Below, piece by piece: positions 17,360 through 26,931 of a DNA stretch of 64,000 bases. The notes below the pieces were generated by a model. The model was not told the origin of the DNA. It made no database searches and saw only the letters and a list, made by a program, of their open reading frames with translations. Origin of the DNA: Grimontia hollisae CIP 101886 (lineage in GTDB: Bacteria > Pseudomonadota > Gammaproteobacteria > Enterobacterales > Vibrionaceae); contig NZ_ADAQ01000006.1 in assembly GCF_000176515.1 (NCBI RefSeq), forward strand, positions 39,655 to 103,654, given 5' to 3'. How positions within the stretch are numbered: position 1 is the first letter of the stretch; every line of letters begins with the position of its first letter. Both the position numbers and the translations under genes were made by a program.

Positions 17360-19537
17360 TTACATCGCCTCAAGCTTGGCGTACTGAGTCACCAGCCACT
17401 TTATACCTTCACCGTTAAAGGCCACCTGCACACGGCTTTGCTGACCACTGCCTTCAAAGTTAATGATGGTGCCTTCGCCGAATTTGGGGTGCAGTACCCG
17501 CTGGCCAAGCGTGAAACCGGTCTGGTTGAAGTTTTCCTTGGTCTGGGTTTGCGAGAATCGCCCGGTGGCTTCCGCCGGACGCGACACTTTTGCGCGCATC
17601 CGCACCTCTTCAAGGCACTCTTCCGGCAGCTCACGGATAAAGCGTGACGCTTTGTGAAACATGTCTTTGCCGTATACCCGGCGCATTTCTGCATGGGTAA
17701 TATAGAGTTTTTGCATCGCCCGGGTCATGCCGACATAACAAAGGCGGCGTTCTTCTTCCAGACGCCCGGCTTCTTCTGCCGACATCTGGCTCGGGAACAT
17801 GCCCTCTTCCACGCCCACCATAAAGACCACCGGGAATTCGAGGCCCTTGGCACTGTGCAGTGTCATCAGCTGCGCCGCGTCCTCAAACTCGTCAGCCTGT
17901 CCTTCACCCGCCTCGAGCGCCGCGTGAGAAAGGAAAGCGGACAGCGGGCTCATCTCTTCCTGCACGTCTTCAGGTACTTCAAACTGGCGGGTCGCGGTCA
18001 CCAGTTCTTCAAGGTTATCAATACGCGCCTGAGCTTTTTCGCCTTTTTCCGCTTCGTACATGGCGCGGAGGCCAGAATGCAGGATCACGTAGTCGGTCTG
18101 CTGGAACAGTGCCATTTCGCGGGTATCATCTTCCAATGCATTCACCAGCTCGATAAAACGGCGCAGGGAATTTGCCGCGCGGCCTGCCAGTGCCTGTTCT
18201 TCCAGCAACTGGTTGCTTGCTTCCCACATCGTTGCACCGCGATCACGTGCAGCAAGGCGGATGGTATCAAGGGTACGATCACCCAGGCCACGCGCCGGGG
18301 TGTTGACCACACGCTCAAAGGCCGCATCATCAAAACGGTTACCGATCAGGCGCAGATAGGCCAGCGCATCCTTGATCTCCTGACGTTCGAAGAATCGCAT
18401 ACCGCCATAAATACGGTAGGGCAAGCCCGCCTGAATCAAGGCTTCTTCCAGTACACGGGACTGGGCGTTATTGCGGTACAAAATGGCCGTGTCGTTCAGT
18501 GCACCGCCTTCGTCCTGCCAGGCCTTGATTTTACCGACCACAAAACGGGCTTCATCCAGTTCGTTAAATGCACTGTATACCGAGATTAATTCACCTTCCT
18601 GACCCTCGGTCCACAGGCTCTTGCCCATGCGCTCGGCGTTGTTTTCAATCAGGTGGTTGGAGGCTTTGAGGATATTGCCGGTCGAACGGTAGTTCTGCTC
18701 CAGACGAATCGTTTCTGCACCCGGGAAGTCCTGCAGGAAACGGGTGATATTTTCAATTTTCGCACCACGCCAGCCGTAGATGGACTGATCATCGTCCCCG
18801 ACAATCATTACATTGGCGCTGTTTCCTGCCATCATACGCAGCCAGGCGTACTGGATGTTGTTGGTATCCTGAAACTCGTCGACCAGAATGTGCTTGAAGC
18901 GCGCCTGATAATGCTCGCGGATGTGCGCTTTGTCGCGCAGCAGCTCATGGCAGCGCAGCAACAGCTCGGCGAAGTCCACCAACCCTGCGCGGTCACACGC
19001 TTCCTGATAGGCGGCATACACACGGAGCCAGGTTTTTTCGACCGGATCAAACTGGGCATCAATATGATGCGGACGCAGACCTTCATCTTTCTTGGCATTG
19101 ATGTACCAGGATGCCTGGCGCGCAGGCCAATGTTTTTCGTCCAGATTCTGCGCCTTGATCAGGCGGCGCAACAGGCGCTGCTGATCATCAGAATCCAGGA
19201 TCTGGAAATCCTGTGGCAGGTTTGCGTCCAGATGATGCGCACGCAGGATGCGGTGACACAGGCCGTGGAAGGTGCCACACCAGAGACCGGAGGCCGTACC
19301 CTGCATTAACTGCTCAATACGGCCACGCATTTCTGCCGCCGCCTTGTTGGTAAAGGTCACCGCCATCACCGAAAACGGCGAGGCATACTCCACCTGCATC
19401 AACCAGGCAATACGATGAACCAGTACCCGGGTTTTGCCACTGCCCGCACCGGCCAGGACCAGGTAGTTGCCAAGCGGCGCAGCCACAGCCTCGCGTTGTT
19501 TGTCATTCAGACCGTCAATCAGGTGGGATACGTCCAT
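17360..19537 (-). CDS. uvrD: DNA helicase II UvrD
   Basis: 725-residue SF1 helicase for nucleotide-excision and mismatch repair. Q-motif LNDKQREAVAAP, Walker A LAGAGSGKT (about 28-36), DEFQDTN (motif II), GDDDQSIYGWRGA (motif III), LEQNYRST (motif IV), TLHSAKGLEFPVVF (motif V) and VGMTRA (motif VI). The C-terminal tail has the Tudor-like VLHPKFGEGTIINFEG that contacts RNA polymerase in E. coli. A LexA-like site lies just upstream. In E. coli it adjoins yigB; here a four-gene cassette intervenes. Confidence 0.97.
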   Translation of the reverse strand: MDVSHLIDGLNDKQREAVAAPLGNYLVLAGAGSGKTRVLVHRIAWLMQVEYASPFSVMAVTFTNKAAAEMRGRIEQLMQGTASGLWCGTFHGLCHRILRAHHLDANLPQDFQILDSDDQQRLLRRLIKAQNLDEKHWPARQASWYINAKKDEGLRPHHIDAQFDPVEKTWLRVYAAYQEACDRAGLVDFAELLLRCHELLRDKAHIREHYQARFKHILVDEFQDTNNIQYAWLRMMAGNSANVMIVGDDDQSIYGWRGAKIENITRFLQDFPGAETIRLEQNYRSTGNILKASNHLIENNAERMGKSLWTEGQEGELISVYSAFNELDEARFVVGKIKAWQDEGGALNDTAILYRNNAQSRVLEEALIQAGLPYRIYGGMRFFERQEIKDALAYLRLIGNRFDDAAFERVVNTPARGLGDRTLDTIRLAARDRGATMWEASNQLLEEQALAGRAANSLRRFIELVNALEDDTREMALFQQTDYVILHSGLRAMYEAEKGEKAQARIDNLEELVTATRQFEVPEDVQEEMSPLSAFLSHAALEAGEGQADEFEDAAQLMTLHSAKGLEFPVVFMVGVEEGMFPSQMSAEEAGRLEEERRLCYVGMTRAMQKLYITHAEMRRVYGKDMFHKASRFIRELPEECLEEVRMRAKVSRPAEATGRFSQTQTKENFNQTGFTLGQRVLHPKFGEGTIINFEGSGQQSRVQVAFNGEGIKWLVTQYAKLEAM

Positions 19538-19547
19538 CGTTCTTCCA

Positions 19548-19563
19548 CTGGTTATTTATACAC
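19548..19563 (-). promoter_or_regulatory. LexA-like box upstream of uvrD
   Basis: CTG-GTTATTTATA-CAC on the plus strand: one base off the CTG-N10-CAG LexA core, with an AT-rich spacer, 11 bases upstream of the uvrD start. E. coli uvrD is LexA-controlled. Not tested. Confidence 0.5.
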
Positions 19564-19920
19564 TGGTTGAAGATTATACCCGCAAACAACCGGAAGTTGC
19601 AGACCTCTGGGAGAATAACTGGTTTTACGATCGCGACGGTGCGCCTTTTATCACCCTGCCCGGGTTTTTCCCTGACACAAAGATACCGTCATCCATGCTG
19701 CAGCAGCGGGACGAACCATTTTTATCTCCAAATATTCAATGAGTTACAAACAGACAGTCCTCCAACCCTAAAATTCGCACATAAAAATTAACGTCACATT
19801 CGAAAGTTTTTAACGCAAACATCTATCCTATGGAAAGAGCATTGAAAACCAACAGTGCCGCTGGGAACTCCCCCTTTAACTTATTGAAAGTTAGTAAAGT
19901 CTGTAGAAAGAGGAACGAAG
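19564..19920. other. uvrD-bufferin operon intergenic region
   Basis: About 360 bases with no supported gene; small frames here lack ribosome binding sites. It must hold the promoter of the DUF2282 operon. I looked for an ECF-type -35/-10 pair and found no clear one. A GAGG ribosome binding site (AAAGAGGAACGAAG) precedes the DUF2282 ATG. Confidence 0.5.
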
Positions 19921-20181
19921 ATGAAAAAAACCAATTTTGCTGTTGCTGCTGCCGTTACCAGTCTCCTTGCTGTGGGTGCGACCACCCTGACAGCCACACC
20001 TGCTCAGGCAGCGGAGAAAGAGAAGTGCTACGGCGTAGCAAAAGCCGGTAAAAACGATTGTGCAACCAACAACAGTTCTTGTGCAGGTACCTCTACCAAA
20101 GACGCGCAGACTGACGCATTTGTCGTTGTTCCCAAAGGCTTGTGCGATCGCCTGACGGGTGGTTCAACCTCGTCGTCTTAA
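19921..20181 (+). CDS. bufA: DUF2282 precursor peptide, bufferin-type RiPP
   Basis: 86 residues. Residues 1-30 are a Sec signal peptide (ending TPAQA-AEKE). The mature part has four cysteines (36, 47, 54, 75) in the DUF2282 pattern: [19 protein letters not shown], and [14 protein letters not shown]. In the recently described bufferins such cysteines are oxidised by a DUF692 enzyme to thiooxazole groups that bind copper, and the signal peptide takes the part of the leader. The next three genes are the matching enzyme, partner and DoxX protein. Function as a periplasmic copper buffer is inferred from family and context. Confidence 0.88.
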   Translation: MKKTNFAVAAAVTSLLAVGATTLTATPAQAAEKEKCYGVAKAGKNDCATNNSSCAGTSTKDAQTDAFVVVPKGLCDRLTGGSTSSS

Positions 20182-20201
20182 CAAATCATAAGGAGTCCGG
20201 T

Positions 20202-21053
20202 ATGGAAAAGGTTTCTCCCTGGGTTGGCGTTGGGCTTCGACACCCACACCATGATCACTTTCTTAATCACTCCCCGGATATAGGATGGTTAGAGATCCAC
20301 AGTGAAAACTTTTTCCTGCCACACTCCAACGCGTTTAAGGCACTGCATGAATTGCGGCGCCAGTATGCCATCAGCTGTCATGGCGTAGGCTTATCTCTTG
20401 GGTCTGTCGACCCGGTGAATAAAATGCACCTGGCACAATTAAAACGGCTGGTTGATTGTATTAATCCCCTGTTTGTTTCCGATCACCTAAGCTGGAGTTC
20501 TGTTAACGGGGAATACTTCAACGACCTGCTTCCCCTGCCCTACACAGAAGAAGCGCTGGAGGTGTTTTGTCGCAATGTGGATATCACGCAAGACTATCTC
20601 AACCGTCAGATCCTGGTGGAAAACCCCTCCAGTTACCTCGGATTCAGTCACTCCACAATTCCGGAGTGGGAATTTCTGGCAGACGTTGTCAGGCGCACAG
20701 GTTGTGGCTTGCTGCTTGATCTGAACAACGTGCACGTCAGCGCCTTTAACCACGGTTTTGACAGCGATACCTATCTTGCAGCCATCAATCCGGAGTGGGT
20801 ACAGGAAATCCATCTGGCAGGGTTTACCATCAAACAACTCGATCAAGGCGAAATCTGGATTGATACCCACAGCCAGCCTGTTTCCGAACCGGTCTGGGCC
20901 ATGTATAAAACATGGGTTGCCGAGCATGGTCCCCGTCATACCCTGATTGAGTGGGACAGGGATATCCCTGAACCAGAAGTGTTATTGGCTGAGGCGGCAA
21001 AAGCCGACTGCATTATCAAAGCGCTGAGGGAGCCGGTGGAGGAAGCATCATGA
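20202..21053 (+). CDS. bufB: DUF692 multinuclear non-haem iron oxidase (bufferin maturase)
   Basis: 283 residues from the ATG at 20202 (AAGGAG six bases upstream). TIM-barrel DUF692/MNIO protein of the MbnB group. Metal-ligand motifs appear in order: SCHGVGLSLG, VSDHLSW, LVENPSSY, LLDLNNVHVSA, QEIHLAGF, IDTHSQPV, LIEWDRD. MNIO enzymes use a di- or tri-iron centre to oxidise peptide cysteines. It lies 20 bases after the precursor and overlaps the DUF2063 gene by 4 bases (ATGA). Substrate assignment to the adjacent peptide is by context. Confidence 0.92.
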   Translation: MEKVSPWVGVGLRHPHHDHFLNHSPDIGWLEIHSENFFLPHSNAFKALHELRRQYAISCHGVGLSLGSVDPVNKMHLAQLKRLVDCINPLFVSDHLSWSSVNGEYFNDLLPLPYTEEALEVFCRNVDITQDYLNRQILVENPSSYLGFSHSTIPEWEFLADVVRRTGCGLLLDLNNVHVSAFNHGFDSDTYLAAINPEWVQEIHLAGFTIKQLDQGEIWIDTHSQPVSEPVWAMYKTWVAEHGPRHTLIEWDRDIPEPEVLLAEAAKADCIIKALREPVEEAS

Positions 21054-21799
21054 GTGCACCCAGCCTCACCACCCTGCAACAGCAATTTCGTGACGCCCTG
21101 CATTATCAGGCACACAGCCTGCCGGTTTCCCGTGGTATGGCAGAACCAGACGCACTGCTCCAGGTTTACCGCAACAACTTTGTCATGACGCTGACAGAGT
21201 GCCTTGAAACTATCTATCCTGTGGTTTTTGCGCTGGTTGGGGAAGCATGCTTTCAGGCCGTTGCCCGCCATCATGTGCTCAATACCACCATGGAAAATGC
21301 CTGTGCTGACCGCTACGGTGCGGGTTTTGCTGACACTATCCGCTCGTTACCCAACATCATTAATGCGGCTCCCTACCTTGCCGATGTCGCCGGGATTGAA
21401 TGGCATATCCAGCGTGTGAACCGGGCGCCATTGCCTGCCGCCTTTCCGGTCGATGCCCTGGCTAAGCTGCAACCTGAGGACTTTGGCCGTATCCAGCTGA
21501 CGGTTTCCCCTGCCTCGGCAGTGATGAAAAGTGAGTTTGCAGTCGCCACGCTGTGGCAGACGGTGACCAATAAGGATGATGACACACTGGCAAACCTTGA
21601 CCTGGCGCAGACGCAAGCGGTTTTGATCCAGAAAGCGTCGCAAGGGATCAGCGTCAGCACACTGGATGATGAACAGGCATCACTTATCCTTGCCTGCCAG
21701 CATGCCTGTTTTGGAGACATCGACCCCGCCTTGTTGTCGCATATTTCCGGGGCCATGCAACTTGGGGTCTTCAGTAACTTTACCCTCACCGGACACTGA
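21050..21799 (+). CDS. bufC: DUF2063 partner protein of the DUF692 enzyme
   Basis: 249 residues. The N-terminal DUF2063 domain (about 5-95) has the typical LQQQFRDALHYQ and LLQVYRNNFVMTLTECLETIYPVV segments; the C-terminal half is more variable. In bufferin and methanobactin-type systems the second protein helps the MNIO enzyme recognise its peptide. Coupled to the upstream gene by a 4-base overlap; 19 bases separate it from the DoxX gene. Confidence 0.88.
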   Translation: MSAPSLTTLQQQFRDALHYQAHSLPVSRGMAEPDALLQVYRNNFVMTLTECLETIYPVVFALVGEACFQAVARHHVLNTTMENACADRYGAGFADTIRSLPNIINAAPYLADVAGIEWHIQRVNRAPLPAAFPVDALAKLQPEDFGRIQLTVSPASAVMKSEFAVATLWQTVTNKDDDTLANLDLAQTQAVLIQKASQGISVSTLDDEQASLILACQHACFGDIDPALLSHISGAMQLGVFSNFTLTGH

Positions 21800-21818
21800 C
21801 AAGAAAAGGAAACCGAAC

Positions 21819-22256
21819 ATGTTCGCTGCGTTAAAAAAAATTGATGGGGTGATGGAGTCTGCGCTCAAGCCTTTGGTTCCGGTTTTGCTGCTTGTCAGCC
21901 GGCTTTGGGTGGCGTGGGTTTTCTTTAAGTCAGGCCAGACCAAAATCGCCAGCTGGGACAGCACCCTGTTCTTGTTTGAATACGAATACCAGGTTCCCCT
22001 GATCCCGTGGGAAGTGGCCGCATACCTTGGCACCGCGGCAGAGCTGATTTTGCCGGTATTCCTTGCGTTCGGCCTGTTAACACGCCCGGCGGCCTTTGCC
22101 CTGTTTGCGTTTAATATTATCGCGGTAGTGTCTTACCCGGCGCTGTGGCCAAAAGGCTTTTTCGACCACCAGATGTGGGGAGTGATGTTGTTGGTGACCA
22201 TGATTTGGGGCCCGGGTCTGGCCGCGTTCGATAACTGGCTGAAGAAACGAAGCTAA
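21819..22256 (+). CDS. DoxX family membrane protein of the bufferin operon
   Basis: 145 residues from the ATG at 21819 (AAAAGGA upstream). Four predicted membrane helices: LLVSRLWVAWVFFKSG, YLGTAAELILPVFLAFGLL, AFALFAFNIIAVVSYPAL and WGVMLLVTMIWGPGLAAF. DoxX proteins often accompany DUF2282/DUF692/DUF2063 sets; the role may be redox supply or membrane handling of the product, not established. Its stop lies one base from the stop of the convergent yigB, leaving no room for an intervening terminator. Confidence 0.88.
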   Translation: MFAALKKIDGVMESALKPLVPVLLLVSRLWVAWVFFKSGQTKIASWDSTLFLFEYEYQVPLIPWEVAAYLGTAAELILPVFLAFGLLTRPAAFALFAFNIIAVVSYPALWPKGFFDHQMWGVMLLVTMIWGPGLAAFDNWLKKRS

Positions 22257-22257
22257 C

Positions 22258-22977
22258 TCACTGACTGAGCATTAACAGCTGGGAAAGGTGGGTAATTTCC
22301 ACATCCGGCAACAGTGAAGCGTGCCGCTGCATGGTCAGCGGCCTTTTTGTGTCGTTAAACCAGCAGGCACGAAAACCCGCCAGTTTTGCCCCGCGCACAT
22401 CGGCCTTAAGGTGATCGCCAACATGAAGGATGCTGTCCGCAGGCTCTCCCAGTAAGGACTGTGCTTTGGCAAACAGTGCCCTGTCCGGTTTGGCTGCGCC
22501 ATCTGGCCCGGCTTGTAACACTTGCTGGAACAGGGGGGAAAGCCCAAGCCGGTCGCAATCCACATTGCCGTTAGTGATCGCCACCAGTGGATAATGTGCA
22601 GCCAGTTTACGCATCACATCTATCGCCGCCGACGGTACGGAAAAATTACTGCGCTCATGGAGGAAGAGTGCTACACCGTCATCAGCCAGCGCTTTCGCTT
22701 CGGTTTCATTCAACCCACAGTGCGATGCGGCAAGTGTCAGCTGGGCGCGGCGGATTTCAGTCACAAACCCCACCAGCGATGCATCTGCGGCGATAACCTC
22801 TGCACGCATTGCCTGCCACTGAGCCCGGTTGAAACCTGCCATTTTAGGACAGCGTGCTGCCAGCCATTCGAGTAACAGCTGCTCTGCACGGGTAATAACC
22901 ACCCGGTTGTCATACAGGGTGTCATCCAAATCAAACGTCATGGCAGAGACAGGTTGCCAGCGGCGATAGAACTTCAT
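22258..22977 (-). CDS. yigB: HAD phosphatase YigB (riboflavin pathway and flavin mononucleotide phosphatase)
   Basis: 239 residues from the ATG at 22977 with AAGGAG five bases upstream; a GTG six bases earlier is a worse choice. HAD motifs: MTFDLDDTLYDN (I), AITNGN (II), KPDRALF (III) and HVGDHLKADVRGAKLAG (IV). E. coli YigB dephosphorylates 5-amino-6-(5-phosphoribitylamino)uracil and FMN. It follows xerC by 15 bases, as in E. coli. Confidence 0.9.
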   Translation of the reverse strand: MKFYRRWQPVSAMTFDLDDTLYDNRVVITRAEQLLLEWLAARCPKMAGFNRAQWQAMRAEVIAADASLVGFVTEIRRAQLTLAASHCGLNETEAKALADDGVALFLHERSNFSVPSAAIDVMRKLAAHYPLVAITNGNVDCDRLGLSPLFQQVLQAGPDGAAKPDRALFAKAQSLLGEPADSILHVGDHLKADVRGAKLAGFRACWFNDTKRPLTMQRHASLLPDVEITHLSQLLMLSQ

Positions 22978-22992
22978 GCGCACTCCTTGCAG

Positions 22993-23910
22993 TTAACCGT
23001 CACGTTTGCGTTTTCGCGCACGGGGATGCGCCGCATCGTACACTTTGGCCAGATGCTGGAAATCAAGGTGAGTATAGACCTGGGTTGTTGAGAGATCAGC
23101 GTGGCCAAGCAGCTCCTGCACCGCACGCAAATCCCCGGAAGACTCCAGCATATGGGTGGCAAAACTGTGTCTCAGTTTGTGGGGGTTGATATGGCTGCTG
23201 ACCGCCTGCTTCTGCCCCCATTCCGCCATCCGTTTTTGTACGCTCCGCGGTGAGATACGTTTACCAAGCTTGGACAGGAAGAGGGCATCTTCCGGCCCTT
23301 TCAGCAGTTGGTTACGCACTTTAAGCCAGTTGATCAGCCACTCTTTCGCCATGCCGGTAAACGGAACGATGCGCTCTTTGTCACCTTTACCAATCACCCG
23401 CAGATCGCCCTTTCGCATCGCAACATCACGCACGTTAAGGCCAATCAGTTCTGACAGACGAAGGCCTGCCCCGTACATCAGCTCCATCATGGCACGGTCA
23501 CGGACTGAGAGCGGATCGTCTGCATCTACTGACAGGAGCTGGTTCACCTCATCTACATCGAGGTTTTTCGGCAGTGTCCGCCCCTGCTTGGGCGCAGAGA
23601 CGCCCTTGGCAGGATTGGCCGCCATCACACCATCTGCCACCATAAAGTCAAAGAAGCTTCGCAGGGCTGACAGGCGAAGGGCAATACTGCCTGCTTTCAG
23701 CTGTTCTCGCTTGGCCTGCGCAGCAATCTGCCGTACCCAGGCGGCATCGACATCCTGCCACTGGCTGACACCGGCGCCGACCAGGAATTCGGCACAGGCT
23801 GCCAGCTGTTGGCGGTAATTGGTTTCGGTATGGCGACTGAGGCCGCGCTCCCGGATCATATAATCAAAGAAGCGCGCCAGCGGTTTTTCTATGCTGGCTG
23901 GCAGGCTCAT
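22993..23910 (-). CDS. xerC: Tyrosine recombinase XerC
   Basis: 305 residues from the ATG at 23910, overlapping the DUF484 stop by 4 bases. SAM-like N-terminal core-binding domain about 10-100; catalytic domain with the Arg in GAGLRLSEL, Lys in [24 protein letters not shown], the H/W position [11 protein letters not shown] and nucleophile Tyr in QVYTHLDF. With XerD it resolves chromosome dimers at dif. Confidence 0.96.
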   Translation of the reverse strand: MSLPASIEKPLARFFDYMIRERGLSRHTETNYRQQLAACAEFLVGAGVSQWQDVDAAWVRQIAAQAKREQLKAGSIALRLSALRSFFDFMVADGVMAANPAKGVSAPKQGRTLPKNLDVDEVNQLLSVDADDPLSVRDRAMMELMYGAGLRLSELIGLNVRDVAMRKGDLRVIGKGDKERIVPFTGMAKEWLINWLKVRNQLLKGPEDALFLSKLGKRISPRSVQKRMAEWGQKQAVSSHINPHKLRHSFATHMLESSGDLRAVQELLGHADLSTTQVYTHLDFQHLAKVYDAAHPRARKRKRDG

Positions 23911-24581
23911 TCCGCCTCCTGCCACTTGGTCAACAAAATCGCGATGTGTTCGGCAATTTGTTCAACGAACAGGGTATCCATGCTGGGCTGGAAATGTCCC
24001 CCATCCGGGCTGGCGAAAGAAAGGAAGCCCAGTTCTTTGTCCTTTACCACGGGCACCAGAGCATAAGAACCCAGTTCCGGCGCCTGCGAAACAAACTGGT
24101 CACCATCCACCTTACGTAACCTACCGAGGTAAATGCGCTGCCCGCAGAAATGCGCCGCTTTCACGGCGTCCACACTCTTACGGTTCAGGGTATGGCGGCG
24201 ACTCTCATACAGCCGCAGGCTGACAGACAGGTTCAGCGCTCCTGCCAGTGTGCACAGCACTTGGTGGATATCATCCTCACTTTCTGCCGCAAACAGCGCC
24301 TGGTGGGCGAGTGAGAAAGCACGGAACAGGTTTTCGTTCCCTGCCGCAATCCCCATCAGTTGGGTGATCTCTTCTTCCAGCGCCGCCACACGTTCGCGCA
24401 AACGGTCCAACTGAATTTCCACCAGCGATACCGCACCACGTTCAGCATGGGGGATCCGAAGTTGCACCGCCAGACGAGGCTGGCGGCAGAAAAAATCAGG
24501 ATTGTCGGTCAGAAAAGCAGCCACGGATTCGTCGGTCAACACCTCTGCCAATGGCCCTTTGAGCTTGGAAAGCTCCGTCAT
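23907..24581 (-). CDS. DUF484 family GAF-like protein (YigA)
   Basis: 224 residues. N-terminal helices ([16 protein letters not shown], typical of DUF484), a coiled coil about 50-85 ([17 protein letters not shown]), then a GAF-like domain. Constantly found between dapF and xerC; corresponds to E. coli yigA. Role unknown. Four-base overlaps with both neighbours indicate one tightly coupled mRNA. Confidence 0.85.
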   Translation of the reverse strand: MTELSKLKGPLAEVLTDESVAAFLTDNPDFFCRQPRLAVQLRIPHAERGAVSLVEIQLDRLRERVAALEEEITQLMGIAAGNENLFRAFSLAHQALFAAESEDDIHQVLCTLAGALNLSVSLRLYESRRHTLNRKSVDAVKAAHFCGQRIYLGRLRKVDGDQFVSQAPELGSYALVPVVKDKELGFLSFASPDGGHFQPSMDTLFVEQIAEHIAILLTKWQEAE

Positions 24582-25408
24582 ACTGTTATTTGTCCATCAT
24601 AAACATGTGAAGCTGGTCCGGTCATATAAAGCGGATGACCTGCCCCGCGCCAGCGGATCTTCAGATCGCCGCCCTTCAGGTGTACGGTCACCGATTCATC
24701 AAGCAACCCCTGTTGGATGCCTACCGCGACAGCGGCACATGCGCCGCTGCCACATGCCTGCGTTTCGCCTGCACCGCGCTCATAAACGCGAAGACGGATT
24801 TCATTGCGTGACACGATCTGCATAAATCCGGCGTTGACCCGCTCCGGGAAACGCTCATGGGATTCAACCAGCGGCCCCAGCCCCTCAACATCAAAAGTAT
24901 CCACATTATCGACCACCGTGACGCAATGCGGATTGCCCATGCTGACGGCACCAACAAACAGGGTGGTGTCTTCTACACGTAAAATATAGGTTTTTTCTTC
25001 TGCGTTAGCGCGAAATGGGATTTTGGCCGGTGCCCAGATGGGCTCACCCATGTTGACGGTCACCTGATCGTCACCGTCCATTTTAAGCACCATCTTTCCT
25101 GACTTGGTGCTGACCTGGATCTGGTTCTTGTTGGTCAGCCCTTTCATCCGCACAAAGCGGGCAAAGCAACGTGCCCCGTTGCCGCACTGCGCCACTTCGC
25201 TGCTGTCAGCGTTAAAAATCCGGTAGTGGAAATCACTTTCCGGATCATACGGCGGCTCAACCACCAACAATTGGTCGAACCCCACTCCGGTATTTCTGTC
25301 CGCCAGACGGCGGATCATGTCCGGAGAGAAATACGCATTCTGCGTCACACAGTCGACGACCATAAAGTCATTACCAAGACCATGCATTTTGGAAAATTGT
25401 ATTTGCAT
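24578..25408 (-). CDS. dapF: Diaminopimelate epimerase
   Basis: 276 residues. Converts LL- to meso-diaminopimelate for lysine and peptidoglycan. The two catalytic cysteines are in [12 protein letters not shown] and [12 protein letters not shown], and the N-terminus [16 protein letters not shown] is diagnostic. It follows lysA by 9 bases and overlaps the DUF484 gene by 4 bases. Confidence 0.97.
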   Translation of the reverse strand: MQIQFSKMHGLGNDFMVVDCVTQNAYFSPDMIRRLADRNTGVGFDQLLVVEPPYDPESDFHYRIFNADSSEVAQCGNGARCFARFVRMKGLTNKNQIQVSTKSGKMVLKMDGDDQVTVNMGEPIWAPAKIPFRANAEEKTYILRVEDTTLFVGAVSMGNPHCVTVVDNVDTFDVEGLGPLVESHERFPERVNAGFMQIVSRNEIRLRVYERGAGETQACGSGACAAVAVGIQQGLLDESVTVHLKGGDLKIRWRGAGHPLYMTGPASHVYDGQITV

Positions 25409-25417
25409 CCGGATCCT

Positions 25418-26671
25418 TTACTCAGGCAAAACCTGTTCTAATGCCCACAACGATGCCAGCGGTTCCCGCTGACGCACCAAGTGGGATTGATTGCCATCTA
25501 CCATCACCTCGGCCGCACGGCAACGGGTGTTGTAGTTGGACGACATCACAAAGCCGTAAGCCCCCGATGAGCGAACCGCCAGCAAATCACCCGCTTCCAG
25601 CACCAGAGAGCGATCTTTACCCAGATAGTCGCCGGTTTCACAGACCGGGCCGACCAGATCATAGGTTTTTGCCTCGCCCTGTCTTGGTTTAACCGGGACG
25701 ATTTCCTGCCACGCCTGATACAGGGCAGGGCGCAGTAAATCGTTCATCGCGGCATCGATAATGGCGAAGTTCTTCTCTTCGTTGTGCTTTAAGAATTCCA
25801 CTTTAGTCAGCAGCACACCGGCATTGGCCGCAATAGCACGGCCCGGCTCAAACACCAGTTCAATCTCCTGGTGGTTAGCAAGCCTTTCCAGCAACGCTTT
25901 CGCATAATCAGAAGGCTCTGGCGGTTTCTCATCATTGTAAGTCACGCCAAGACCTCCACCGACATCCAGATGGGTAATGTGAATACCATCCTGCCTCAGG
26001 TCATCAATCAGGCCCAGCAGGCGATCAGTGGACTCAATAAACGGCGCCAGGTCGGTCAGCTGAGAACCGATATGGCAGTCGATGCCATGCACATCCAGGT
26101 GTGGCAGGCTGTTGGCGTAATGGTACACCTCACGGGCACGATCAAACGCGATACCAAATTTGTTCTCTTTCAGGCCGGTAGAAATATAGGGATGGGTTTT
26201 GGCGTCCACGTCCGGATTAATGCGCAGGCTGACCGGTGCCTTTTTACCCAGCTCACCAGCAATCTGGTTCAGGCGATCCAGCTCGGCTTCGGATTCGACA
26301 TTGAAGCATTTGATACCCAGTTCCAATGCCCGCGCCATTTCCGGAGCGGTTTTGCCCACACCGGAAAACACCACTTTCTTCGGGTCACCGCCTGCGGCAA
26401 CGACACGTTCCAGTTCGCCCTGGGAGACGATGTCAAAGCCTGAGCCCAGACGTGCCAGTACGTTCAGCACGCCCAAGTTACTGTTTGCCTTCACGGCATA
26501 ACAGATCAGATGCGGATGATCCCCCACCGCTTTGTCAAACGCATGCCAGTGACGCTCAAGCGTTGCACGCGAATAGACGTAAAGTGGGGTACCATATTGC
26601 CCGGCAAGCTGCGCCAAAGGCAGATCCTCTGCCCACAGTTGCCCGTCATCCTGATAATTGAAATAGTCCAA
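25418..26671 (-). CDS. lysA: Diaminopimelate decarboxylase
   Basis: 417-residue PLP enzyme making lysine from meso-DAP. The PLP lysine is in ICYAVKANSNLGVL, the glycine-rich phosphate-binding loop in DVGGGLGVTY, FEPGRAIAANAG follows, and the CETGDYLGKDR substrate loop is near the C-terminus. Lies between lptM and dapF, an arrangement common in vibrios and pseudomonads (E. coli has lysA elsewhere). Confidence 0.97.
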   Translation of the reverse strand: MDYFNYQDDGQLWAEDLPLAQLAGQYGTPLYVYSRATLERHWHAFDKAVGDHPHLICYAVKANSNLGVLNVLARLGSGFDIVSQGELERVVAAGGDPKKVVFSGVGKTAPEMARALELGIKCFNVESEAELDRLNQIAGELGKKAPVSLRINPDVDAKTHPYISTGLKENKFGIAFDRAREVYHYANSLPHLDVHGIDCHIGSQLTDLAPFIESTDRLLGLIDDLRQDGIHITHLDVGGGLGVTYNDEKPPEPSDYAKALLERLANHQEIELVFEPGRAIAANAGVLLTKVEFLKHNEEKNFAIIDAAMNDLLRPALYQAWQEIVPVKPRQGEAKTYDLVGPVCETGDYLGKDRSLVLEAGDLLAVRSSGAYGFVMSSNYNTRCRAAEVMVDGNQSHLVRQREPLASLWALEQVLPE

Positions 26672-26695
26672 CGTTGTTCTTCCCTGTCCGAAATA

Positions 26696-26857
26696 TTATG
26701 GCTGAGTGGATGCCTGGGTAGCCTGTGACGTTTCCGGATTTACCGGCTCATTTTGTGCCGGTGCATCTTTAGGAAAGTAAAGTGGGCCTTGTTGACCGCA
26801 TGCCGAGAGCAGGGCTACTGTCGCCAGCATGGCAAGTTTCAGGGGTAATCGCATCAT
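26696..26857 (-). CDS. lptM: Small lipoprotein LptM (YifL)
   Basis: 53 residues, read directly from the sequence: start ATG at 26857, signal MMRLPLKLAMLATVALL, lipobox LSAC with the lipidated Cys at position 20, then GQQGPLYFPKD, the family-defining motif. The rest is a Pro/Gln/Thr-rich tail. LptM assists oxidative maturation of the outer-membrane LptD-LptE translocon. It is the first gene of the lysA-dapF-xerC run, 24 bases before lysA, and divergent from cyaY, as in E. coli. Confidence 0.92.
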   Translation of the reverse strand: MMRLPLKLAMLATVALLSACGQQGPLYFPKDAPAQNEPVNPETSQATQASTQP

Positions 26858-26931
26858 TTCTGCCAGTGATCCAAAAGTGAATGCCCTCTATAATCGCATC
26901 AACACACTGAAAAGCAATAGGACGACTGAGA

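Noticed and set aside
19564..19920. ECF sigma promoter or small gene upstream of the bufferin operon
   Set aside because: No -35/-10 pair at the right spacing, and small frames lack ribosome binding sites.
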